A stretch of 64,000 nt of DNA from positions 1 to 64,000 of the forward strand of contig JAKSRC010000002.1 of NCBI GenBank assembly GCA_024403855.1. The letters are read 5' to 3'. Numbering within the stretch: the first letter of the stretch is position 1; each line of letters starts with the position of its first letter. The position numbers were made by a program, and so were the translations under genes. Below the pieces are notes generated by a model. That model searched no databases, was not told the origin of the DNA, and saw only the letters and a list, made by a program, of their open reading frames with translations. Origin of the DNA: Saccharofermentans sp. (GTDB lineage: Bacteria; Bacillota; Clostridia; Saccharofermentanales; Saccharofermentanaceae). Below, one piece after another: positions 1-11,456 of this stretch.

Positions 1-109
1 ATTACAGGTAAATCCACGAATCTACAATTTGGGGGTCACTTCATATTGTCTCAAACTTCGTTTATTCTAACACAAATATACGAAATCAATGCAGATAGAA
101 GAATAAAAA

Positions 110-131
110 GGGGCTACCAAACGGCAACCCC
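110..131 (-). terminator. Intrinsic terminator of groESL
   Basis: Read on the minus strand, GGGGTTGCC pairs with GGTAGCCCC across a 4-nt loop, with two wobble pairs, and is followed directly by TTTTTATTC. It lies about 30 bases after the groEL stop codon, so it probably ends the groES-groEL transcript. Bases 1 to 109 show no gene. Confidence 0.75.
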
Positions 132-161
132 TAATAAAGCCTATATACTTAAACTTATCGA

Positions 162-1793
<1,632 letters not shown>

Positions 1794-1803
1794 TTATCAA
1801 AAA

Positions 1804-2091
1804 TTAATCTTCAACGATTGCAACAATATCATCCTGACGGACAACGATGTACTCTTCGCCTTCGAGCTTAACGTTTGTACCTGCATAGTCACGGATAATG
1901 ACCTTCTGGCCAACCTTAACTTCCATCTTAACCTCATTGCCGTCAACAATTCCACCAGGACCTACTGCAATGATTTCTGCAACCTGGGGCTTCTGCTGAG
2001 CGCCTGAAGAAAGAATGATGCCGCTCTTTGTTGTCTCTTCAGCCTGAAGATTCTTTACTACTACCTTATCTGCTAAAGGTTTAATTGTCAT
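1804..2091 (-). CDS. groES: Co-chaperonin GroES (Hsp10)
   Basis: Heptameric lid that caps the GroEL cavity and drives the encapsulation cycle. The protein is 95 residues, the standard length. It opens with MTIKPLADKVVVK and has a mobile-loop segment near residues 17 to 35 containing TKSGIILSSGAQQKP, as in other GroES proteins. The start has a strong ribosome binding site, GGAGGTC, just upstream. It is the first gene of the groES-groEL operon, immediately downstream of a near-perfect CIRCE operator and a consensus promoter, which implies heat-shock control by the repressor HrcA. hrcA itself is not in this window. Confidence 0.98.
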   Translation of the reverse strand: MTIKPLADKVVVKNLQAEETTKSGIILSSGAQQKPQVAEIIAVGPGGIVDGNEVKMEVKVGQKVIIRDYAGTNVKLEGEEYIVVRQDDIVAIVED

Positions 2092-2121
2092 AAAAAGACC
2101 TCCAATACGATGTTATTGGTA

Positions 2122-2148
2122 TTAGCACTCTTAGTGGTCAAGTGCTAA
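2122..2148 (-). promoter_or_regulatory. CIRCE operator (HrcA binding site)
   Basis: TTAGCACTC, nine spacer bases, then AAGTGCTAA. This matches the consensus TTAGCACTC-N9-GAGTGCTAA with one mismatch in the second arm. It sits between the promoter and the groES start, the canonical position for HrcA repression of groESL. Confidence 0.95.
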
Positions 2149-2157
2149 ACACATCAA

Positions 2158-2186
2158 AATATAATTCTTAAAGACAATACTGTCAA
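2158..2186 (-). promoter_or_regulatory. Sigma-A promoter of groESL
   Basis: On the minus strand, TTGACA (2181-2186) and TATATT (2158-2163) are separated by exactly 17 bases, a near-consensus vegetative promoter. Transcription would start around 2151, just ahead of the CIRCE element. The -35 box lies a few bases past the galE stop codon, so groESL has its own promoter directly behind galE. Confidence 0.85.
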
Positions 2187-2190
2187 TAAT

Positions 2191-3213
2191 TTAATCTTTA
2201 AGTCCTTCCGGATTCATTGTCTGCCATTTCCAGCAAGATGAGCACATTTCATCAATGCCATACTGAGCTGTAAAACCAAGAACTTCTTCTGCTTTCTTTG
2301 TAGACGCATAGCAAACAGCAATATCACCTGGTCTTCTTGGACCAAATACATGCTTGATCTCGTGACCACAGGCTTTTTCAAAGGCACTTACTGCTTCCTT
2401 TACAGAAGTTCCCTTACCAGTTCCAAGGTTGAAAAGACATACAGGTTCATCAGTTTTTTCAATATACTGAATGGCCTTTACGTGTCCTTTTGCAAGGTCA
2501 ACAACATGGATGTAATCACGAAGACATGTACCGTCAGGTGTGTTGTAGTCATCGCCGAAAACAGTGAGACATTCAAGTGTGCCACCAGCAACCTTAGATA
2601 TATAAGGGAATAAATTATTAGGAATTCCTCTAGGATCTTCACCGATAAGACCACTCTCGTGTGCTCCTACAGGATTGAAGTATCTTAAAAGGCAGATGTG
2701 CTTTGAGGGCTCTGACTTGGCATAGTCTCTCAAAATCTGCTCTAACATCCACTTAGTCCAGCCGTAAGGATTGGTGCATGTTCCCAAAGGACTTTCTTCT
2801 GTAAAAGGAACATCTTCTGAAGAACCATAAACCGTAGCAGAAGAACTGAACACGAGATTATTTACACCGAATTCTGTCATAAGACGGCATACATTGATCA
2901 TGCTGCCGATGTTATTAGAATAGTACTCCAAAGGAATCTTAACCGATTCACCTACTGCCTTAAGGCCGGCGAAATGAATGACACTGTCGATTTTGTTTTC
3001 TGCAAATACTTTTCGCAAAGCTTCAAGATCACAACAGTCAACTTTATAAAACTTGAATCTGTTACCAGTAATCTTTTCTAAGCGGTTCTGAACTTCCATC
3101 TTACTGTTGGCAAGATTATCTGCAATTATTACGTCATAACCACTTTCAAATAAAGAAATAACAGTATGGGAACCAATATATCCGTTTCCACCGGTTACTA
3201 ATACTGTAGACAT
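2191..3213 (-). CDS. galE: UDP-glucose 4-epimerase GalE
   Basis: Interconverts UDP-glucose and UDP-galactose with tightly bound NAD, serving the Leloir pathway and sugar-nucleotide supply for the envelope. It is an extended short-chain dehydrogenase. The N-terminus carries GGNGYIG (residues 8-14), the family signature SSSATVYG lies at 123-130, and the catalytic Tyr150-x-x-x-Lys154 pair lies in NPYGWTK. I use the ATG at 3213 because GGAGG stands 7 bases upstream; an 11-codon extension to a TTG at 3246 would leave that site inside the gene. Length (340 aa) is normal. It appears monocistronic, followed at once by the groESL promoter. Confidence 0.95.
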   Translation of the reverse strand: MSTVLVTGGNGYIGSHTVISLFESGYDVIIADNLANSKMEVQNRLEKITGNRFKFYKVDCCDLEALRKVFAENKIDSVIHFAGLKAVGESVKIPLEYYSNNIGSMINVCRLMTEFGVNNLVFSSSATVYGSSEDVPFTEESPLGTCTNPYGWTKWMLEQILRDYAKSEPSKHICLLRYFNPVGAHESGLIGEDPRGIPNNLFPYISKVAGGTLECLTVFGDDYNTPDGTCLRDYIHVVDLAKGHVKAIQYIEKTDEPVCLFNLGTGKGTSVKEAVSAFEKACGHEIKHVFGPRRPGDIAVCYASTKKAEEVLGFTAQYGIDEMCSSCWKWQTMNPEGLKD

Positions 3214-3270
3214 AAAAACGCCTCCTTTAGCGATTCTTATAAACAATAAAATTAAACCATAAAAGAGATT

Positions 3271-3284
3271 GAAACTAAAGTTTC
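3271..3284. promoter_or_regulatory. Palindrome upstream of galE
   Basis: GAAACT-AA-AGTTTC is a perfect 14-base palindrome about 58 bases upstream of the galE start, in the divergent galE/response-regulator intergenic region. Its size and place suit a dimeric repressor or activator site, but I do not recognise the motif. Confidence 0.35.
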
Positions 3285-3322
3285 TATGACTTTTTCCTCA
3301 TATTTGCACCATTTTAAAAACA

Positions 3323-3342
3323 TATGAAAAACTGTTTTCATA
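3323..3342. promoter_or_regulatory. Inverted repeat upstream of the response regulator
   Basis: TATGAAAA-N4-TTTTCATA is a perfect inverted repeat with 8-base arms, overlapping a -10-like TATAAA (3341-3346) about 40 bases upstream of the response-regulator start. It may be an autoregulatory site for that regulator or a binding site for another dimeric protein. The binding partner is inference. Confidence 0.45.
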
Positions 3343-3384
3343 TAAAATGAGTGCGGTGAAAAAATATGACTAGCGGAGCTGACA

Positions 3385-4119
3385 ATGAATAAACTTATTT
3401 ACATTGCTGACGATGACGACAACATTAGAAACCTGTTAAAGACCTTCCTTGAAAGAGAAGGGTTCCACGTTACAGGCTTTCCGACAGGTGATAAACTCTT
3501 TGAAGTTTTCTCAAATTCACCCGCTGACCTCATTATATTAGACGTAATGATGCCGGGACACGATGGATTTTTCATTCTTAAAGAAATCCGTAAGACATCA
3601 AATGTTCCGATTATCATGCTCACTGCTAAAGACAGTGACTCTGATTATATCCAGGGACTTGATATGGGTAGTGATGACTATTTTACAAAGCCCTTCTCTC
3701 CTATCAAGCTCGTTTCAAAAGTAAAATCTATCCTTAAAAGACAGGAAGAGATTACCGGAAAGACCGGCGATAAGCCTGATAATGATGCTGTATATGAATT
3801 CGCTGACATCATCATCAACAGAAAAACCAAAGAAACAACTATGCAAGGCAAAGCTCTCCCTCTTACTCCTAACGAGTATCAGCTTCTTACATACCTTATC
3901 TCCAATAAGGACCGAGCTGTATCAAGAGCCGAACTTTTGGACAAGATCTGGGGCTATGAGACTCAGGTAGAAACAAGAGTTGCAGATGATACAGTAAAAA
4001 GATTAAGGAAGAAAATCAGTAAATCTGATGCTAAAATATCTACTATCTGGGGTTACGGCTTCAGATTGGTTAATAGAACCGAAGATACTGAAGATGATGA
4101 CGGAGACGATCAGGACTAA
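3385..4119 (+). CDS. OmpR/PhoB-family response regulator
   Basis: Cytoplasmic DNA-binding partner of the adjacent histidine kinase. The receiver domain (about residues 1-120) has the acidic pocket DDDD at 9-12, the phosphoacceptor Asp53 in LDVMMPG, Thr80 in MLTAK and Lys102 in TKPF. A C-terminal winged helix follows (about 140-232), with TPNEYQLLTYL and the DTVKRLRKKI recognition region. It ends in an unusual acidic tail of Asp, Glu and Thr. GGAG lies upstream of the ATG. The stop overlaps the kinase start by one base (TAATG), so the pair is translationally coupled. Targets are unknown; the inverted repeat just upstream suggests autoregulation. Confidence 0.93.
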   Translation: MNKLIYIADDDDNIRNLLKTFLEREGFHVTGFPTGDKLFEVFSNSPADLIILDVMMPGHDGFFILKEIRKTSNVPIIMLTAKDSDSDYIQGLDMGSDDYFTKPFSPIKLVSKVKSILKRQEEITGKTGDKPDNDAVYEFADIIINRKTKETTMQGKALPLTPNEYQLLTYLISNKDRAVSRAELLDKIWGYETQVETRVADDTVKRLRKKISKSDAKISTIWGYGFRLVNRTEDTEDDDGDDQD

Positions 4120-5768
4120 TGTCTGAAAAGCCAACACAGGCGCAATTTAAAAGAAGAAAATCTACCAATAATAAAGCGGCAATAAGCATTCCAATCTCAC
4201 TGCACTTCTACGCGGTAGAGATTGTTGTAATCATAGTTGTCGTTTTTATTATCAATATTTATTCACAGTCAATCTTCAAGAATTTTATTGCAGATGACTG
4301 CAATAAGCGTCTTGAAGATGCCGTAAATTCCACTCAGGCTTTCATACAATCATTCGCTATGAAAGTCGATGCCTCTGATGACAGGACCGATGACAATATA
4401 AGAGCCTATCTTCACGATTCAATTTCGGCTTCCGACAACCTCTCTTCTAGAGCAAATATCGTTTTATATACATTAGACGATGACACAGGTAAATTCAGCG
4501 TTTTGTGGCCTACTCCCCTTAACTCGGTCTCTTATGCCAAGAACGCAAAAAATATTGTTGGACATGTTATTGCTGCTAAAGGTTATGAATCACTCAATAA
4601 CACTCAGATAGTCGATATCGACGGAACTATCTACTATTACAGAACTGTTGGATTCAAATTCGTAAAACCTGAAGACAAGAATGAATCGGGCTATTTAACT
4701 CCAACTGAAGCAGCTACTCCAACTCTTGATGCAGGTATCGAGAGCACAATTGACGAATCTCTTTCCAAATATTACATGTGTGTCTATGTCAACTCGAGTT
4801 CCTATTACTCGCTTATGGCAGCAAACTCACTTTCACTCGTTCAGGCTGCCCTTCTCTCGATCGTAATTGCCGGTATCTTAAGTATCATCATGACTTATCC
4901 TCTGATTTATTCGACTCAGAAGCTTTCACGTTTTGCCAAGAACATTTCCAAGGGTAATTTCAAGCGAATTAAGGGCCATATTGTAAGTAAAGAATTATCT
5001 GAGTTGGGCGATGTCATGAATCAGATGGCGTATAAACTTGAAGAATCTGATATTGAACAAAAGACCTTCTTCCAGAATGCGTCACACGAATTACGCACTC
5101 CCCTTATGTCAATCCAGGGTTACGCCGAAGGCTTGAAGTATGGTGTTTTCGATAGTGACGAAGACAGGAATAACGCTATTGACGTAATCATTGATGAGAC
5201 AGGAAGACTTTCCGGCCTCGTTGAAAACCTGCTTTCCATTTCAAAGATGGATATGAGTAAAAGTGGCGGATATGAAGTTAAGAAGCAGAATATCGATGCC
5301 AGAAGGATCTACGACACAGTTATCGATCGAGTAAGAGGCAACTTCATCCACGAAGATAAAGCCATCATCATCGACATGAAGATCAGAAAAACATATATCT
5401 ATGCAAATGAGAACGATATGTTCAGATGTCTCGAAAACATCTTCTCTAACTGCTTAAGATATTGCAAAAGTGCTGTAACTTTCAGATGCATTAAAGATGA
5501 ATCAGGCAATAACGTAATCTATGAGATTTCAGATGATGGTCCGGGTATTTCACCTGAAGTAATTTCTCACCTCTTTGAGAGATTCTCCAAGGGTTCCGAT
5601 GGTAAACACGGAATCGGACTCGCACTTGCTAAAGCAATCGCCGAAGAACACGGTGGAACGGTTAAAGCATATAACAAACCTGAAGGCGGAGCTTGCTTTG
5701 AAGTCATCATCCCTGTCATTAAGCAGAGAGAACAGCTCTCCAAAATTAATAACGACAGTACTACCTGA
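4119..5768 (+). CDS. Membrane sensor histidine kinase
   Basis: Sensor of the two-component pair, cognate to the preceding regulator by adjacency and one-base overlap. The order is: cytoplasmic N-terminus, membrane segment about 31-49, an extracytoplasmic sensor region of about 190 residues that I do not recognise, membrane segment about 239-264, HAMP linker about 265-315, a HisKA domain with the phosphoacceptor His323 in ASHELRTP, then an ATPase domain. The ATPase domain has an N box around Asn440, G1 box DDGPGIS (472-478) and G2 box HGIGLALA (497-504). The 549-residue length is typical. The signal is unknown. The 3' end overlaps the convergent membrane-protein gene by 8 bases. Confidence 0.93.
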   Translation: MSEKPTQAQFKRRKSTNNKAAISIPISLHFYAVEIVVIIVVVFIINIYSQSIFKNFIADDCNKRLEDAVNSTQAFIQSFAMKVDASDDRTDDNIRAYLHDSISASDNLSSRANIVLYTLDDDTGKFSVLWPTPLNSVSYAKNAKNIVGHVIAAKGYESLNNTQIVDIDGTIYYYRTVGFKFVKPEDKNESGYLTPTEAATPTLDAGIESTIDESLSKYYMCVYVNSSSYYSLMAANSLSLVQAALLSIVIAGILSIIMTYPLIYSTQKLSRFAKNISKGNFKRIKGHIVSKELSELGDVMNQMAYKLEESDIEQKTFFQNASHELRTPLMSIQGYAEGLKYGVFDSDEDRNNAIDVIIDETGRLSGLVENLLSISKMDMSKSGGYEVKKQNIDARRIYDTVIDRVRGNFIHEDKAIIIDMKIRKTYIYANENDMFRCLENIFSNCLRYCKSAVTFRCIKDESGNNVIYEISDDGPGISPEVISHLFERFSKGSDGKHGIGLALAKAIAEEHGGTVKAYNKPEGGACFEVIIPVIKQREQLSKINNDSTT

Positions 5769-6558
5769 TATTCATATAACGGTATGCTGAAAAATATGCA
5801 GCCGTACCATTAAACTTCACTGCTGTCTCCTGGCAGAAGTTTGTCTTTTCCTTTGATACCCTGGTAAATACACCCGCAACGCCAAGGAGAGAATTAAGAG
5901 CTGCACCAATAGAAAAATATCTTCCGGACTGAAGCATTAATGATATCTTTTCGAGAATTCTGGGATCAATATAATCAGAAGGCAAAACACAATTACTGTA
6001 TCCGTTGTACAAAATCTTAAGATTGTTAGACTGCTCTTCCATTTTTGCATAGAGTTCTTCAAGCTTATTCTGGTGTCTCTTTTTCTTGAAATTTCGCAAT
6101 GCAATAAGTCCGGCACCAATAAGCATAAAACCTATAGCGATAAGCGTAAAAATAAGTTTGTTATTGTTATGAGAAGCAGTTGCAGCCATAAAAATAAAGA
6201 CAATACTCTGTACACAGACCAAAACTCCCCATACAAAAGGCGCAATACTGGTCTTAGAATACTTTGAAATATCATCAATCGTCTCATAGTAAGCTTTGAA
6301 TAAATCAAGCTTAGGTGAAAAGTAATTAATCAGCTTATTAAGTTCAAGGATATTAGCATCTCTTTCAGCTAATACCTGAGGATCAGAAACGCCATAAACG
6401 GGCTGGCCCTGCGCATTATATCCCTGAAAAACAGGTGTGGGCGGTGCCGGAGTATACGTCTGTACTGGCGCCTGTGCCTGAATCTGAGAAGGCTGAGGAT
6501 CAGGTGTTGCCGGATCCGGCGAACCAGTTATCTTCCAATCTGTATCAAAATCTCCCAT
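5761..6558 (-). CDS. Proline-rich tailed membrane protein, unknown function
   Basis: I do not recognise a family. The first 60 or so residues are disordered and rich in Pro, Gln and Thr (PDPATPDPQPSQ, then TPAPPTP), and they include a GYNAQGQPVYG element like those of many Gram-positive tailed membrane proteins. A helical stretch follows, then two membrane segments (about 105-127 and 134-154), then a charged helical region and a C-terminal part that may be amphipathic (SIGAALNSLLGVAGV). The start is preceded by GGGGG and a good promoter (TTGAAA-N18-TAGAAT). It is monocistronic and overlaps the convergent kinase gene by 8 bases. Function cannot be assigned. Confidence 0.75.
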   Translation of the reverse strand: MGDFDTDWKITGSPDPATPDPQPSQIQAQAPVQTYTPAPPTPVFQGYNAQGQPVYGVSDPQVLAERDANILELNKLINYFSPKLDLFKAYYETIDDISKYSKTSIAPFVWGVLVCVQSIVFIFMAATASHNNNKLIFTLIAIGFMLIGAGLIALRNFKKKRHQNKLEELYAKMEEQSNNLKILYNGYSNCVLPSDYIDPRILEKISLMLQSGRYFSIGAALNSLLGVAGVFTRVSKEKTNFCQETAVKFNGTAAYFSAYRYMNIR

Positions 6559-6589
6559 TATCTATTTCCCCCAAATCAAACTGAAGATA

Positions 6590-6619
6590 ATTCTATTACT
6601 TTAGGACATATATTTTCAA
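6590..6619 (-). promoter_or_regulatory. Promoter of the Pro-rich membrane protein gene
   Basis: On the minus strand, TTGAAA (6614-6619) and TAGAAT (6590-6595) are separated by 18 bases and lie about 35 bases upstream of the ATG. The match to sigma-A consensus is good. It sits just after the terminator of the trpB2 gene. Confidence 0.65.
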
Positions 6620-6642
6620 TACTTTTCGCTTATTCAATAAAT

Positions 6643-6671
6643 AAGGGTTGCCTCATCAAGAGACAACCCTT
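6643..6671 (-). terminator. Terminator of the trpB2-like gene
   Basis: AAGGGTTG pairs perfectly with CAACCCTT, with an inner CTC/GAG extension, and on the minus strand is followed by ATTTATTG. It lies about 25 bases beyond the stop of the TrpB-like gene. Confidence 0.7.
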
Positions 6672-6696
6672 TGTAAAACTAATTGAATGATGAATA

Positions 6697-8061
6697 TCAG
6701 AACTTAGGGCACTTAGCAAGAGATGCAGCAATCTCATCGTCTGTAGGAATGTAGTCATCCATAACGCCTTCGTTGTACTTCTGATAAGCAACGAGGTCAA
6801 AGTAACCAGTACCTGTAAGACCAAATACGATATTCTTAGCTTCACCGGTCTCTTTGCACTTGAGAGCTTCATCAATAGCAACCTTAATTGCGTGTGAGCT
6901 TTCAGGAGCAGGAAGAATACCTTCAATTCTTGCAAACTTAGTAGCAGCTTCGAATACGTCTGTCTGCTTAACTGATGTAGCCTTAATGTAACCATCATCA
7001 TAAAGCTGTGAAACAACAGAGCTCATGCCGTGATATCTCAAGCCGCCTGCGTGGTTAGGAGCAGGCATAAAGCTGCTACCCAATGTATACATCTTAGCAA
7101 GAGGACAAACTCTACCGGTATCGCAGAAGTCATAAACATAAGAACCTCTTGTAAGTGAAGGACAAGAAGCAGGCTCAACTGCGATAATCTCGTACTGATT
7201 CTCACCTCTGAGCATTTCACCTACGAAAGGAGAAATGAGACCACCAAGGTTAGATCCACCACCTGCACAGCCGATAATCATATCAGCCTTAACACCAATC
7301 TTATCAAGAGCAGCCTTGGCTTCAAGACCGATTACTGACTGATGGAGCAATACCTGGCTCAAAACAGAGCCCAATACATATCTGTAACCTTCCTGAGTTG
7401 TTGCAGCTTCAACAGCTTCAGAAATAGCACAACCTAATGAACCGTCTGTACCAGGGAATTCTTCGTTAATCTTACGACCGACATTTGTAAGCATTGAAGG
7501 AGAAGGTGTAACTGTTGCACCATATGTTCTCATAACTTCTCTTCTGAAAGGCTTCTGCTCATAAGATACCTTTACCATGTATACCTGGCAGTCAATTCCG
7601 AAATAAGCGGAAGCCATGGAAAGTGCTGTACCCCACTGACCTGCACCAGTCTCAGTAGTAACACCCTTAAGTCCCTGCTTCTTAGCATAATATGCCTGAG
7701 CAATAGCTGAATTGAGCTTGTGTGAACCGGAAGTGTTATTACCTTCGAATTTGTAGTAAATATGAGCCGGTGTATCAAGAGCCTTCTCAAGGCAATATGC
7801 TCTTACAAGAGGAGAAGGTCTATACATCTTATAGAAATCAATAATCTCACCAGGAATGCTGATGAAAGGATCAGTAACATTCATTTCCTGCTTTGAAAGT
7901 TCTTCGCAGAAAATAGGATACAAATCTTCTGCCTTAAGAGCTGCACCTGTACCGGGATGAATAAGCGGTGCGGGTTTATTCTTCATATCAGCACGAACGT
8001 TATACCATGCTGTAGGAATCTCTTTTTCGGATAAGTAAACTTTGTACGGAATGTCGGACAT
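6697..8061 (-). CDS. TrpB2-type tryptophan synthase beta chain
   Basis: PLP enzyme of the tryptophan synthase beta family, expected to condense indole with serine to give tryptophan. The lysine that binds PLP is Lys115 in SGSHKLN, and the phosphate-binding loop reads CAGGGSNLGG. The 454-residue length and N-terminal insertions are those of the TrpB2 subgroup rather than the roughly 395-residue TrpB1 that pairs with TrpA. I start at the ATG at 8061, which has AAGGGAG 8 bases upstream, rather than at 8088. No trp genes are nearby and a terminator follows, so it stands alone. Indole salvage is the usual suggestion for such orphans; its true substrate here is inference. Confidence 0.9.
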   Translation of the reverse strand: MSDIPYKVYLSEKEIPTAWYNVRADMKNKPAPLIHPGTGAALKAEDLYPIFCEELSKQEMNVTDPFISIPGEIIDFYKMYRPSPLVRAYCLEKALDTPAHIYYKFEGNNTSGSHKLNSAIAQAYYAKKQGLKGVTTETGAGQWGTALSMASAYFGIDCQVYMVKVSYEQKPFRREVMRTYGATVTPSPSMLTNVGRKINEEFPGTDGSLGCAISEAVEAATTQEGYRYVLGSVLSQVLLHQSVIGLEAKAALDKIGVKADMIIGCAGGGSNLGGLISPFVGEMLRGENQYEIIAVEPASCPSLTRGSYVYDFCDTGRVCPLAKMYTLGSSFMPAPNHAGGLRYHGMSSVVSQLYDDGYIKATSVKQTDVFEAATKFARIEGILPAPESSHAIKVAIDEALKCKETGEAKNIVFGLTGTGYFDLVAYQKYNEGVMDDYIPTDDEIAASLAKCPKF

Positions 8062-8120
8062 ATATATGCTCCCTTCGAATAAACTCATTCAATTTTACAA
8101 CAAAAGTCTGATTTTTGTAT

Positions 8121-8152
8121 AAAAACTTCAAATTTTAATATTAGAAGTTTTT
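8121..8152 (-). terminator. A+T-rich hairpin at the SDR gene end
   Basis: AAAAACTTC (8121-8129) pairs perfectly with GAAGTTTTT (8144-8152). On the minus strand the second arm runs into a T-rich stretch. The stop codon of the SDR gene (8141-8143) falls in the loop. This is plausible as an intrinsic terminator but weak in G+C. Confidence 0.5.
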
Positions 8153-9157
8153 CTTTGCCTGCTCGATAGTTTCGATGACTTTATCGCACCACTTATCGAA
8201 TACGATGTCTTCCTTCATGCACTCTTTATGATTAAGAATGTACTCCAAAGCAATTCTTACACCTCTGTGGAAAGGAACGTTTGTCTGAAGATCCGGAGCA
8301 AGTTTCTTGACCTTTGAGTTATCGAAAGCAACTGAAACAGCTTTATCACCGATAAGACTGCCTTCAAAATCATACTGTTTGCCAATAGAAGCAAGGAATT
8401 CAGAAGATACGTGATATGCATTAAGTTCAACACCTAAAGCATCTGCAATTGTCTGATAAATCTGATTCCAAGTAAGGACTTCATCACCGGTAATCTGGAA
8501 AGCTTCACCTATTGCATGACGATTACCCATAAGAGCTGTATAACCGATTGCAAAGTCCTCGTTAAATGTAAGGTGCCACAAAGACTCTCCGTCACCGTGA
8601 ATGATTACAGGTCTTCCCTCCATCATTCTCTTAACAACCTGCCATGAACCATTATCGCCATGAACGCCCAAAGGAATGCTTCTCTCATCGTATGTGTGGC
8701 TCGGTCTAACGATTGTTACAGGGAACTTTTCTTCTCTGTATTTAGCCATAAGGAATTCTTCACAGGCAATCTTGTTTCTTGAATATTCCCAATGAGGATT
8801 TGCAAGTGTTGTACCCTCTGTAATTACATAGTTTGCTGAAGGCTTATGATAAGCAGATGCTGAACTGATGTAGATATACTGATTTGTTCTGTCCTTAAAA
8901 AGTCTGTAATCTCTTTCAACCTGCTCAACTGTAAAACCGATAAATTCGCATACAGAATCGAATTTCATGTGACCAACAGCCTTAAGAACTGCTTCTTCGT
9001 CGTTAATATCACAGACGATCTGATGGATATTTTCAGGTACTGTGTCTGCCCTGTTGCCCCTGTTTAAGAGCCAAACTTCCCACTGTTTATCCTGAGCAAG
9101 CTTTCTTACGATAGCGCTGCTGATAGTTCCTGTTCCGCCGATGATCAATGCTTTCAT
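8141..9157 (-). CDS. NAD-dependent epimerase/dehydratase family protein (extended SDR)
   Basis: Cytoplasmic Rossmann-fold enzyme acting on a nucleotide sugar or similar substrate. The glycine motif GGTGTIS lies at residues 7-13. The candidate catalytic Tyr-x-x-x-Lys pair is in EYSRNK, and SASAY lies in the serine position. The 338-residue length fits extended SDRs. The C-terminal half has no feature that lets me choose between epimerase, dehydratase and reductase. It stands alone between the trpB2-like gene and divergent queA, so context does not help. The family call is firm; the substrate is unknown. Confidence 0.85.
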   Translation of the reverse strand: MKALIIGGTGTISSAIVRKLAQDKQWEVWLLNRGNRADTVPENIHQIVCDINDEEAVLKAVGHMKFDSVCEFIGFTVEQVERDYRLFKDRTNQYIYISSASAYHKPSANYVITEGTTLANPHWEYSRNKIACEEFLMAKYREEKFPVTIVRPSHTYDERSIPLGVHGDNGSWQVVKRMMEGRPVIIHGDGESLWHLTFNEDFAIGYTALMGNRHAIGEAFQITGDEVLTWNQIYQTIADALGVELNAYHVSSEFLASIGKQYDFEGSLIGDKAVSVAFDNSKVKKLAPDLQTNVPFHRGVRIALEYILNHKECMKEDIVFDKWCDKVIETIEQAKKNF

Positions 9158-9295
9158 ATGAAGTCTCCTAACACTTGAAATGACTTTATTTTAGCAATAA
9201 TAAGCAATGCTGATATCAAATATAACATCCAAATCCGCATTTTCTTACCAAATGTGATAAACTTCTTTAGTTATTTTTAATATAAAGGCTCGAAA

Positions 9296-11453
<2,158 letters not shown>

Positions 11454-11456
11454 TTA

